Positions 10,701-20,724 of a DNA stretch of 64,000 nt are shown here, piece after piece. Under the pieces are notes generated by a model. It was not told where the DNA came from, made no database searches, and was given only the letters and a program-made list of their open reading frames with translations. The translations under genes and the position numbers were made by a program. The stretch is taken from contig NW_021167079.1 of the NCBI RefSeq assembly GCF_003711515.1, positions 40,126 to 104,125 on the forward strand, given 5' to 3'. The DNA comes from Sodiomyces alkalinus F11. Its lineage: Eukaryota > Ascomycota > Sordariomycetes > Glomerellales > Plectosphaerellaceae. Numbering within the stretch: position 1 is the first letter of the stretch; every line of letters starts with the position of its first letter.

Positions 10701-12640
10701 AGGGCACGTATTTAACCACGGTTTAATCGAAGTAGTAACTTAGCTAGTATAATATAGATCTATCGGTATATCGAAGGTAGTTATTTAGTGGCTTCTAATT
10801 CTATTAGTATCCGCGTAGTCGTAACCGTTAATTTAAGATTAAATTATAAATAAAATCTACGTAGTATACGACGTTTAAGAGCCTAAACTTAAGGCCTCCT
10901 ATTAGTCCGTTTAATCTTATAGTTATATTACCGTAATCTCTAATAGGCAGCGATAAACTGCCTACGATTATATAGTCGCCCTGCGTAACGGGTGTAAAAT
11001 TAGAAAAACGGGAAAAATCGTTAAAGATATAAATAGTAGCACCGGAATTAAGGATAGTAGATACCCGGAAAGGGTAGCTAGTAGTAGTGCTAGCCGTAAT
11101 GGTAGCGGCGTAGGAGACGCCGCTACGGACGCTATTATAGTTAAGTCACGCCTATTTAAGCGGTGTAGAGTCCCGGCTTATATCTTTCTTTACCTTCTTT
11201 ACGGCTCGTAGTTCTTCTACTTCCGCACGTATTATAGGGTCGTATTTAAGGATCCGTTAGACGGTTATTTTAGTGCTATTATAAGTAATCTAACCGTCCG
11301 TTACTATCTCCGGGAATAAGTAGTAGTAAGCGTTAATATCGTGATTAGGCGTAGCGTATACGCGGTAGGGTTCCCCTTACCGGAGAGTAGATTAATATCT
11401 TTTAGAAGAAGAAGCGGTTAGTTAAAGTAGTAGAAGGTATAGCTATAGATACCGCGGTAATAGGATTCTTAGCTTTATTCTTCCTACGGCCGCCCTTCCT
11501 CTTAGGCTTACCCGTGGTCTTTAAGGTATCTTTACCCTCTTCGCTTCTAGTATATAATACAGGGAATACTATAGCGTGATAGTTACCACGCTTTCCTTAG
11601 TCTTTAAGTCTAGTCTTAATATATTATTATCTAAGGGTATAAAGATCCTCGGGTTAGATTACTTCCTTATCTAAGAGGCGTCCCTCGGCCTTAGTCTAGT
11701 CACGGCTGGCGATACTATAGATACCTCTAAAGAAGTCTACGATATAAATATATATTACGGGCGTTGATTTGACCTCTTCGAGGTGCTTTAATAGTTCCTA
11801 CTATCTTACTAACTACTCCTATAGCTTCTTAAGGCTATTCAGAGTATTATAGACGTGTTTATTATATTCTTCGTAGATATCCGCGCAGCGCGTAGCCACG
11901 TAGTAAGCGGTATCGCGTTAAATAGCTTTATATACCCCTTTTAGCGTAGCGTTATATAGGAGTAGCTTACGGCTTTTATTAATAGTACTAGTCTACCACT
12001 TTAGTATCGCGTTAATACTTTTAGCGTGTTTATTATAGTTATCCCTCTATATCTTCTAGCGCTATATCGTAGATTCGTAGGCGCGCTAACCGCCGGCTAT
12101 TAGATCTATAAGTTGCGTAGGCGTAGCGTCTACTTAGATAACTACGTTTAACGCTTAGAATTCACCGTAGGCAGGTATAGGAGGCTTTTAAGGAGTGGGA
12201 ATAGGATTATTAGGACGTAGATATTCCTAGACTTTATTATTAACGGCTATAGCTTCGTAGTGACTACGCTAGAGCTCCTAATCGCGATAGGTTTTATAGG
12301 TAATAGGCTAGTATTCCGATATTTCAATAGTTATTTATAGATTAACACGCTATATCGGCGTAGCTAAATAGCTTCTTAAATTGGTAATAGTAGTAGAGGT
12401 AAAAATGTAGGTAATTCACTTAGTAAGTAAGACTCTTAATTATTTAATAAAGCGTAGTCAAAATCGTTATAAAATAGGTTAAGATTTATTAAGGTAATTA
12501 CATACTATTATAACTATATTAGACCGTCAGGGAAACGCTGCCACCGTATTTTATATAGTGCAGATTCTGTAAGCGTCCACCCGGATTATACTCTTAGCAA
12601 TCCGGCCTATTACGTAACCGAAAAGACTATGGTCTGTTCG
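7712..12640 (-). mobile_element. Copia element B, 3'-truncated, RIP-mutated
   Basis: Colinear on the minus strand with the plus-strand copia copy at 52600-57680. The shared 5' segment lies at about 12480-12640 and RNase H at 7712-8000. The RT box at about 8285-8310 reads FFYINDIG, with Asn in place of the first Asp. At about 8909-8965 both copies carry GGY/GPA-type repeats. RNase H breaks off at 7711 where an LTR copy is inserted, and no 3' LTR follows. Stops are frequent in every frame. Confidence 0.8.
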
Positions 12641-12644
12641 GCAC

Positions 12645-12710
12645 GTCGTGGTCCGTGTGCCTATATAACACCAGGGGCCCCGTTGTGGTCCTGTGTCCAT
12701 ACGACAGGAG
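12645..12710. repeat. Two LTR-end relics
   Basis: CACGTCGTGGTCCGTGTGCC (about 12643-12662) matches the LTR end at 7449-7468. A second partial copy, GTTGTGGTCCTGTGTCCATA (about 12684-12703), continues to CGACA. They look like tandem fragments of the copia LTR terminus left beside the gene island. Confidence 0.6.
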
Positions 12711-12754
12711 GTCTATGCGACACCTGTAGGTAGCTCTCCGGGATTCCTAGACTA

Positions 12755-12914
12755 CCTACCCGGGTTTGGGGGGGTATAGGACAGAGCCCGATAACTGGTC
12801 AATCTGTCAACAGTCTTAGAACATCATGTCGACAGAAATTTCTCTGTCCTGGCTCTGGTCAGAGCAAAAGTCTCTGTCCGAGCTCTGACCTAGAAACCCC
12901 CCCTCCCGGGTAGG
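12755..12914. mobile_element. MITE-like element with ~36-bp TIRs and TA flanks
   Basis: The left end CCTACCCGGGTTTGGGGGGG and the right end (CCCCCCCTCCCGGGTAGG) are inverted repeats. The similarity continues inward through TATAGGACAGAGC on the left and GAGCTCTGACCTAGAAA on the right. TA occurs immediately outside both ends (12753-12754 and 12915-12916), as for Tc1/mariner-type insertions. At 160 bp there is no coding capacity. It keeps CpA/TpG, so it was not visibly RIP-mutated. It ends about 100 bp before the FIG4 start codon and may lie in its promoter. Confidence 0.65.
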
Positions 12915-13017
12915 TACGTAGCAAGTAAAGCAACCCAAAATCCCAGACAATATTCGTCTCAAATTCCCCATTAAATAGTACCAACCTCAACCCGCATAAA
13001 CCACCAGTCAATATCAG

Positions 13018-16000
13018 ATGGATACACATAACAGAGATCCCACGCATAGTGTCCACGAGCCTGATTCTAGTGAAGAAGCATCGGGAATAGAGTCCACTGT
13101 CTTCCCACTGATCAACCCGCACGAAGCAACCGATTACGTACCCACGAAGCTAGGAGAGCAAATTTGCCTTCATCAGGACGACAATGATGACGAGCCAGCC
13201 GTCGCCAAGCCCTTTGCTCGCACTAGCAGTCCTGAGTCGGCACCTCACATTCTTCATGCCGACAATAGAGTTCCTGAACGGCTAATGTACAAGATGCACA
13301 AGTTCAGCTTGTACGAAACTGCTAGTCGATATTATATCGTTGGGGCAGATATCACGGAGCGACGGTATCGTATCTTGAAGATTGACAGGACAACCGAGGA
13401 CTCAGATCTTAGCATCACGGACGACAAGATTGTCTATAGCCAGAGGGAGATGAACCAGATTTTGGATACCATAGATGACGGGAACAAGGGTACGGGAGGA
13501 ATCAGACTGCGCTGCACGACATGGGGACTGCTAGGGTTCATCAAGTTTACCGGGCCATACTACATGCTCCTTATCACGAAGAAGAGCACAGTTGCCATGA
13601 TCGGGGGACATTACGTTTATCAAATCGATGGCACTGAACTTGTTCCGCTCACACCCGCACGCTTCAAACCCGATGTTCGCAATACAGAGGAGACGCGCTT
13701 CCTGGGTATCCTCAATAACTTGGACTTGACCCGTTCATTCTACTACAGCTATTCCTACGACATGACGCGGACTTTGCAGCACAACATCACCCGCGAACGA
13801 AATGTGCTTGCCAACGGTCTGCCCTGCACCTCCGGCGACGACTTCAATGCCATGTTTGTGTGGAATAACCATCTTCTTCAGCCTGCCGTCAAGGCTCTGC
13901 GCGACCCGTTCGACTGGTGTCGGCCGATAATCCACGGATACATTGATCAGGCAGGTATGTTCCGTCAGATAAACCCATGTAACCCAGAGAACCACAACTC
14001 ACCAACTACGAGCCCTCTCAATATACGGACGAACCGTATACATCACCATCATCGCCCGGCGGTCTCGGTTCTTTGCAGGCGCACGGTTTCTCAAGCGCGG
14101 CGCAAACGACCTTGTAGGTTTATTATCGTTGCGATGGTTTTCTGATTGGGGGCACTAACTGAGGAACAGGGCTACGTGGCCAACGATGTCGAGACAGAGC
14201 AGATCGTATCAGATGCTCTGACGACGTCTTTCCACGCTCCTGGCCCTAAGCTCTTCTTAAGCCCTCAGTATACATCATACGTCCAGCACAGGGGCAGTAT
14301 ACCCCTCTATTGGACACAGGACAACACAGGCGTCACTCCTAAGCCTCCCATCGAGCTGAATCTTGTGGACCCATTTTACAGCGCTGCAGCACTCCATTTC
14401 GATAATCTTTTCGAACGGTACGGAGCGCCCATCTACGTGCTGAATCTCGTAAAAGCACGAGAACGGACCCCACGCGAGTCCAAATTACTCGTCGAGTACA
14501 CGAATGCCATCCATTACTTGAATCAATTTCTACCCCCTGGCCGGAAGATCATCTACAAGGCGTGGGATATGAGCTGGGCAGCAAAGAACCGTGACGAGGA
14601 TGTCATCGGGACGCTGGAAGACATCGCGGAGTCTGTTCTCACAACTACTGGATTCTTCCATAATGGCGACGGAAAGATCAATCCGGCCAGGGTCCAGAAC
14701 GGGGTTGCCCGGACAAACTGCATAGACTGCCTAGACCGAACCAATGCCGCCCAATTTGTCATTGGCAAAAGGGCACTCGGGCACCAATTGCATGCGCTTG
14801 GCATTCTGGAGGGCACAGTTGTCGAGTATGACACCGATGCCGTCAACTTGTTCACTCACATGTACCACGACCACGGTGACACGATTGCGGTCCAGTACGG
14901 CGGCTCTCAGCTGGTTAACACGATGGAGACATACCGCAAAATCAACCAGTGGACGAGTCAATCCCGCGACATGATCGAGAGCTTTAAGAGGTACTATAAT
15001 AACTCCTTTATGGATGGGCAACGCCAGGAGGCATACAATTTGTTCCTTGGGAATTACATTTTCTCCCAGGGACAGCCCATGCTTTGGGATCTTGCCACCG
15101 ATTATTACCTGCACCATGCCGACCCCCGGATGTGGTCTGGGAAGTCCAAGGTAGACTATATCAACTGGTTTACACCGAGCAATCTCCAGCAGACGCAACT
15201 ACTTGCGTACGATCCTCCGCCTGGCGACGTGGGTAAGAAGCCAGTTTCCTTCTTTGACGATTACTGGCTGGAGTACTACCGGCCCTCGACCCTGTCATCG
15301 TTTCTCAAGACGTTTCCGTATAAAATAAACTCTACCATTAGGTACATTCCCTTCAAGGCGACTCAGGACGGGCGATATGACCTCAGCCCCTTCAAAGTCC
15401 GCAGTGAAACGGACGTGGATCCCCAGGAAAAGAAGAAACCAAAGGAGCCGGTTGTTATCCCTTCCCAGGGGAACCCTTCGCGACCCGACGCAGACACTCC
15501 CTCCCTTCTCTGGGACCCGGCCATGGCTGCTAAGGGCATGGCTGCGAAAGGCATTCCCATCCCTCGGTGGTTGCAGCCCGTCCAGAACAGGCCCACTGAT
15601 CACGGAAGCATCGTGCAACAGACAATACCCGACGACCCCACAGAGTCCCCGAAGGCAAAGCAAACTCCTCAGGAGAAGTACAAAGCTGCCCAATGGAGTT
15701 TCACCAGAGCCGTACATCAGTCTCTCAATCCATCGGTGAGCGCACAAGAGGCGGCTGATTATGAGCGGTACATCAACCACCCGCAGAACCTGCCGCTCGT
15801 TGTATCTGCCCAAGAACGTGCGGACAATGATTCGGAGTACCGTGATTATATAAATGGTGCCTGGCATTTGGAGACTCGTCTCCAGCCTGGACCAGAAGAT
15901 GACCCTGCGCTGTATGCGGAGCTCCTGAAAGTTGGCGAGAATCCCCTCACAGTCACAGACGAAGATGCACAAAAGAAGCGGTACAAGGCGTATAGAAAGT

Positions 16001-16044
16001 GGCTCCGCGGGAAGTCATTTTTTAAACAGCAACCGGTTGAATGA
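13018..16044 (+). CDS. FIG4: FIG4-type SAC-domain phosphoinositide phosphatase
   Basis: Proteins of this family dephosphorylate PtdIns(3,5)P2 at the 5 position and act with the Fab1/PIKfyve kinase and Vac14 on the vacuole/endolysosome membrane. Exons are 13018-13954, 14013-14113 and 14170-16044, encoding 970 aa, near the fungal norm. Intron 1 (58 bp) starts GTATGT; intron 2 (56 bp) starts GTAGGT and has a CTAAC branch site. The joins restore the SAC stretch [17 protein letters not shown], then [18 protein letters not shown]. The N-terminal SAC part begins near residue 85. The catalytic CX5R(T) motif is CIDCLDRT with Cys530 and Arg536. Residues from about 750 on are low-complexity and Pro/Lys-rich. 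The ATG is the first after an in-frame TAA 24 bases upstream. Base and codon use are normal and no RIP damage is seen. The gene converges with the TTI2-like gene, with 33 bp between the stops. Confidence 0.95.
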
Positions 16045-16077
16045 TGGCTTGGAGGAGATACGAAGCCAGATATTTCC

Positions 16078-17727
16078 TCATGCGATCCTCTTCTCGGGAA
16101 ACAAGCGATCAAGGGCCGGGCTATTGCCCCGTACCCTTCCGATCTTTGACGCCAAATCATTTCCCGAAGTCTTCATGACAGTTGACAGAATCCTCGTTGT
16201 TAGCATTATCTCGTCCAGCAGTTCTTGATCGGGACGTGGTTGTTCCTTGGTGGTTTCCTGTTCATCGTGGACAGAGAGCCAGCAGACGGCCAGGGCCATG
16301 ATCACCTGGTCCTCGTAACCCCCATGCGACAATCGTGGCCAGCAATTCCGCAACGTCACTTGGAGAGCTTTCACTGTAGCGAATAGGCAGGAAGGGAACC
16401 GCGCTGCGAATGGGTCAGTCAGAATCGCTGAGTATATGGAGAGGAGATCCTAGGACGAGGCAAGTCAGCAAGACATGCCGCGCCGTAATGGTTACTCGAC
16501 GTTTCCGCCCACCTTGAGATGGGGCGAAGCAGCAAGACCCAACTCCTCCACTATGGTGGCACTGTGTCTGGTTAAGACCTCTGTCACTTCGTGGTATTGA
16601 GATGCGTGCTGATAGCCTGCGAAGAACTCATCTCGCAGGAGTTTGACCAGGAAACGATTTCTGGCATTGACGTCTGGTTGCCAATCGATCTGCGCTAGTT
16701 GAAGAATGGCAGAGTAGGCCAGATCTAGTAGTCGAGCAGACTCATCGGGGGGTATGAGCGGCGGTAGGAAAGCGAGCGTCGGCTGAATCGCTTGGCTCAA
16801 AATCTCTCCGACACCTTGATTCCTCAGTATCGCAGGTGGACACTTTCCGAGAAACATGCGTGTGGCAGCCAGCCCATGCGCTTTGTGTTTGACTTCAGCG
16901 TCGTCGAGTAGCGCCAGAAGAAAGGGGATATACATGGGCCAATGTTGACCAAGGAGGACTGCCTAACAAATCCGCATCAGCTGGCAAAACCGATGCGTGG
17001 AGTGCAAGGGGCCTAAGCTCACATCCGAGTGCGCCACAGCCCAGGTGAAAATTGAAATGCAGTACTCGGCACCAAATTCCATCCACGGATCTCTCTTCGT
17101 GTCGGTGGCATAGTCAACAGTCGCTTCCCAGCGACGTTTCCTCCCGCGCCATGTCGTACCGCTCGATGCTTTGGCGAAAATTGGTCCTAGGAAGCCTTGG
17201 GAGATGACTGACGTGATGAAGTCGGCCTTTTGTTCCGGAGAGTGGAGTTGCGAGTCGAGCAACTGTTCTGCCGTCACCTCGGCGGGTCGAGACACCGATC
17301 CCTCAACATTACCTGCGTATGCGGCAACTGCGACAAGAGTGGCTGGGTCGACTGTTGCTGAATATTGTGTACATAGCGTCGTTAGGATAGATAATGCATC
17401 CTCGACAACATTGGACGGGATATCTGGCGGAAAAACGATGGGATTCTCGCCACCTGCGCCAACTTCCTGTGAAGGCACCAGAAGGCTTCCAAGGAGATGA
17501 CGAATCTCGCTGATGAATACCCCGTCTCCCTGAGCTCGTACCACTCGGTCTCTGCTCCGGAGGAGAGCTGGTATGGCACAGAGAGTGCTATACCTTCGCT
17601 GAGAATGACTCAGTTGCTGCCGGAGCAAACGGACTGGGAAGTAGGTGCGAGATCGTACCTGGGAGACTATCGAATGGAGTGTTTGGGAAAGCTTGAAGAA
17701 CGTGATCCTCTCTTCGACACCTGTCAT
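16078..17727 (-). CDS. TTI2: TTI2-like subunit of the TTT (Tel2-Tti1-Tti2) complex
   Basis: Tti2 is an alpha-solenoid protein that with Tel2 and Tti1 acts as an Hsp90 co-chaperone for PIK-related kinases (TOR, ATM/ATR types). Exons on the minus strand are 17727-17023, 16962-16513 and 16449-16078, giving 508 aa. Intron 1 (60 bp) is GTGAGC..TAG; intron 2 (63 bp) is GTGGGC..TAG with a TGCTGAC branch site. The joins give VAHSD-AVLLGQHWPMYIPF and SPHLK-DLLSIYSAILTDPF. Family-like stretches are WPMYIPFLLALLDD, LAFLPPLIPPDESARLLDLA, LRDEFFAGYQHASQYHEV and ALQVTLRNCWPRL. The start is the first ATG after an upstream in-frame TGA. A further 60-bp in-frame intron (GTACGA..CAG, about 17658-17599) is possible, so the N-terminus is less certain. 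No RIP damage. Confidence 0.85.
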
Positions 17728-17732
17728 TTGCG

Positions 17733-17837
17733 TCAGCCTGGTCGACCTCTCATACCCAGAGGTCGTATACGACGATCATCACACAGACCGAGATCCAGGG
17801 TCTCAAATGAATGGTGAGGTCTCTCGTCTCCTAGCAT
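17733..17837 (-). other. Possible upstream ORF before TTI2
   Basis: A 34-codon frame starts at the ATG at 17837 and ends in TGA 5 bases before the TTI2 start at 17727. It could be a translated uORF, or part of an unrecognised first exon. Nothing in its sequence (begins MLGDERPHHSF) is recognisable. Confidence 0.25.
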
Positions 17838-17948
17838 GCCGGATAATGTGAATCCAGCCATGCGCAGTTCCCTTGGGGTGCAGTATCGATGTAATTGCTA
17901 ATCACGATCGTCAACTTAGTTGCAAGTCAAAAAAAACGGAAGCAAGTA

Positions 17949-18036
17949 TCAGACAGCAAAATTTTACCACTACGCTAAAAGGGATATCCTAACATTACGT
18001 AGGTAATTTTTATCCTGCCTTATAATTTATTCAACA
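17949..18036. repeat. Direct repeat copy 1 (little mutated)
   Basis: About 88 bp from TCAGACAGCAAAATTTTACC to TTATTCAACAC, matching 18240-18327 at an offset of 291 bp. This copy keeps C where copy 2 has T (CAGACAGCA versus TAGATAGTA), so it is the less mutated one. A third short match (TCAGATAGCAGAATTTTACT) lies at about 18207. Confidence 0.8.
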
Positions 18037-18239
18037 CACCCCCCTAGCTTGGTTAGATAACCGAGCAAGCTGGACTTTCACGTTATATCTTAATCCTTAT
18101 CTATAGGCTAAGATCGTGTTTTCCTTTAACTTACTTCACGTTTCGAACTTAAGCCAGGTAAAGGGTACTTACTTAGCTAGCATAGAGCAAATAAGACTCT
18201 TAATTATCAGATAGCAGAATTTTACTATTAAATATATAA

Positions 18240-18327
18240 TTAGATAGTAAAATTTTACTACTACGCTAAAAGGGATATCCTAATATTGTACAGGGTAATT
18301 TTTATCTGTCTTATAATCTATTTAATA
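18240..18327. repeat. Direct repeat copy 2 (more RIP-like)
   Basis: Second copy of the 17949-18036 repeat, with several CpA to TpA changes. Between the copies lies about 200 bp of non-coding sequence whose CpA content falls from left to right. The pair marks the edge of the gene island. Confidence 0.8.
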
Positions 18328-18875
18328 TTCAGTAGGTATATAGTAATTATGCTAGAGGTATGGGAACAGTGTTGTATATATGGGTGACTAAGGCTATACT
18401 AGCGTCTAGGCTCCAGAGGTTACGGGATTGTATACTACTTTTTTGTTCTTTAATACACGTATATAGCCCTAAAGCTATAGCCGGAGTCTATTAAGAAGAC
18501 TAACCCTATAACGAGTTAACTAGTCTGTTTATATAAATATATTAATAGTAAAGTAAATTCTTTATAAATAGCTTTCTTAGGCTATAGGGTCAAGTTAATT
18601 TGTCCGAGAATTATCTTATTAGGTTATACGCTCTACGAAATGCCCTAGCTTATATAGCCTAACTGTAGTAGTATATATATATATATATATATAGGGGCGC
18701 TTAATTACGCGCAGTAGGTATATACCCCCCCCTCGAAGGAGGGTACGTACTAGAGGCAGTATAGTTCCACTTATTAGCGTGTAAGCTAATCAATATCTCC
18801 CTGATATATAGGGACCCCTATAATGTGCAGGAGCTCCGGGTAGGTCGCGCGCGAATTAAAAAAATCGCGTATAAC
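18328..18875 (-). repeat. Repeat debris with LINE 3'-tail match
   Basis: CGTATATAGCCCTAAAGCTATAGC at about 18459-18482, preceded by a T-rich run, matches the 3' end of the minus-strand LINE at 59191-59223. It is probably the tail of a minus-strand LINE copy. A TA dinucleotide tract follows at about 18671-18692. The rest (18500-18870) shows no frame. Confidence 0.45.
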
Positions 18876-18947
18876 TAAGGGGAGTTAGATTCGAACCCAC
18901 GGCCTTACACAGCTACTAGGTATATCTACTACCTACGCTATCCCCTC
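18876..18947 (-). tRNA. tRNA-like relic (pseudogene or SINE head)
   Basis: On the minus strand a 72-base segment has an acceptor-like pair GAGGGGA/TCCCCTT plus A, an A-box-like TAGCGTAGGTAG and an exact B-box GGTTCGAATC (18888-18897). The T-arm reads GTGGG-TTCGAAT-CTAAC with mismatches. The D and anticodon arms do not fold to standard lengths, so no anticodon can be assigned. It is either a decayed tRNA or the head of a tRNA-derived SINE. Confidence 0.5.
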
Positions 18948-19635
18948 TTATATACTACTATATAGCTTAGTACTATGTACTCTATATAGTAGATAGCTAA
19001 TAATCTATATATATATATATATGTATTCCTATAATCTACTAGTAAGTAATCGTTTTATAATTACTAATATCGTATAATATAGTACTAGTATATAACGGAT
19101 ACTAGCTTTAAGTCGAAATTACTATTTTTAATTAAAACTAAAAATACCTCTACTTAACTTTATATAGCCTAAGGGCGTATTATACGTATAATACTTATTA
19201 CGCTGCTATTGAAGGGGTGCTAGATACTATACCAAGATTACGACTAGCGATTTACAGGTTATCTAATTAATACTATAAGAAAACCGAGCTATAGACTTAT
19301 AGCTTTCGAATTACGAGATCCTTTATCTAGTTAAGTGGACTAAAGGCCGAGTAGATAGTATCCGTAGATAACTCCGTACTTTTCGATATAAATTTATATA
19401 AATTTATATAACGCTATTATAACCGACCTAATCATAACCTACCACCTAGACTTATAACGTGATGTTAACGTCGATATATAGTACCCCGCACGATATCCCT
19501 ACTATGTCTATTTTTTAGGGCTTAGCTATACTAAATATCTAGACTACTGCGTTAATATAAAGTATATCTTAACTAGAAACTTAAATAAACTGGTTCGGTA
19601 AGGTCTCCCCTTCCTACCATCCTTAATACCACGCT
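18948..19635. other. AT-rich repeat DNA, nothing recognised
   Basis: TpA-rich sequence with a (TA)n tract near 19004-19022 and stops in all frames. I see no domain, gene or terminal repeat. Confidence 0.5.
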
Positions 19636-19639
19636 AACT

Positions 19640-20690
19640 TTAGCTCTAATAATAAATGTACTTGGATAATAGCCGCCCAGAATCTCTACACGATAGCTTA
19701 ACCTATCTCTCGGATACCTCGCCTAAACTATACGATATAGCCAATAACGCCTCTAATACCGGCTACGAGGCCTAGGGCGATATATATAACGATATAATAT
19801 CCCTAGAAGACGAACGTATAATTCGTATCTTTAGCCGCATAATAGCTTAAGCCCTTGTATAGATATAGCTTTAAGCTACTCTATATTAATAAGCTCCCCC
19901 GACCCCCCCCCCCGCCCCCCCTTCCGGCGCGCGGCTACCCTAACCGCCCTAGAATGATTAGGCAGAATCCCTATTTACTAGGCAGCTTTGTCCTTCAGAT
20001 ATCGGATGATTTAACCTATCTATACTTAACCCGGACCGTACCGGAATCGTTATATAAGGAGGTAACCTAGTGTATATAGACGTCTGTATATCTATAGATT
20101 GACTTCTTAAGCTATATATAGACCAACCGGAAGCAATTAAGGACATATAGATATAGTGTCTTAGAGGTTTAGCTCTAAAAGAGTACTCTTATATATTAAT
20201 ATGCCTAGATAGAAAACAACTTAAAGAGGCTAATATCCAGATAATCTACAAGAAATGTATTAAGGAATTTTAACCCCATAACTCGGAGGCCCTTATATTT
20301 TAATAGAGTTCTAGCTTTATAATCGTGGACGTCGTAAAGGGCAAAAGAACTAACGAATTTATATAGAAAATACTCCAAGTAGTACACGATATTAAAATCA
20401 GAAAGCACGGACGCTTAGAAGCTATTTATACTAGACTTAATAGCCTTACCTGAGTAATAATCCCCTCCCCCCTTCTAGTAATACTACGTCTTAAAAGCAA
20501 TACGCCTATTAACCAGGGACGCGTAATAGAAGTAAAATCGATAAACCCACTAAGATAGCGATTATAACTATCGCCTCCCTCGCGGGATACTATCATAAAG
20601 ACATAATAACGCTAGCGATACGGTATAACTGGAAGATTCGATAAACGGCGTTATCCTGACTTCGACCTTGTAAAGATTTCGATAAACCTA
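19640..20690 (+). pseudogene. Degenerate frame of unknown element
   Basis: From the ATG at about 19647 one plus-strand frame reads MYLDNSRPESLHDSLTYLSD and continues protein-like, with scattered TAG/TAA, across a C-rich tract (19895-19921) to about 20690. Later parts read EANIQIIYKKCIKEF and FIIVDVVKGKRTNEFI. The stop pattern is that of a RIP-mutated coding frame of about 350 codons. I do not recognise the protein; an ORF1/gag of a retroelement is possible. Confidence 0.35.
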
Positions 20691-20724
20691 TTTTTCGTAA
20701 AATAGGTGTTCCCCCCCCTCCCCC

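Noticed and set aside
14146..14169. A separate 632-aa gene starting at TTG 14146
   Set aside because: The region is exon 3 of FIG4. Residues before GYVANDV come from intron 2, and splicing at 14114-14169 restores the SAC domain continuously with exons 1 and 2.
14553..15972. Long minus-strand frames inside FIG4 (for example 14731-15198 and 15295-15972)
   Set aside because: They are opposite-strand shadows of a clearly coding exon, with no recognisable domain and no conserved start context.
17171..17851. Plus-strand frames opposite TTI2 exon 1
   Set aside because: TTI2 on the minus strand has family motifs and good splice sites; the plus frames have none.
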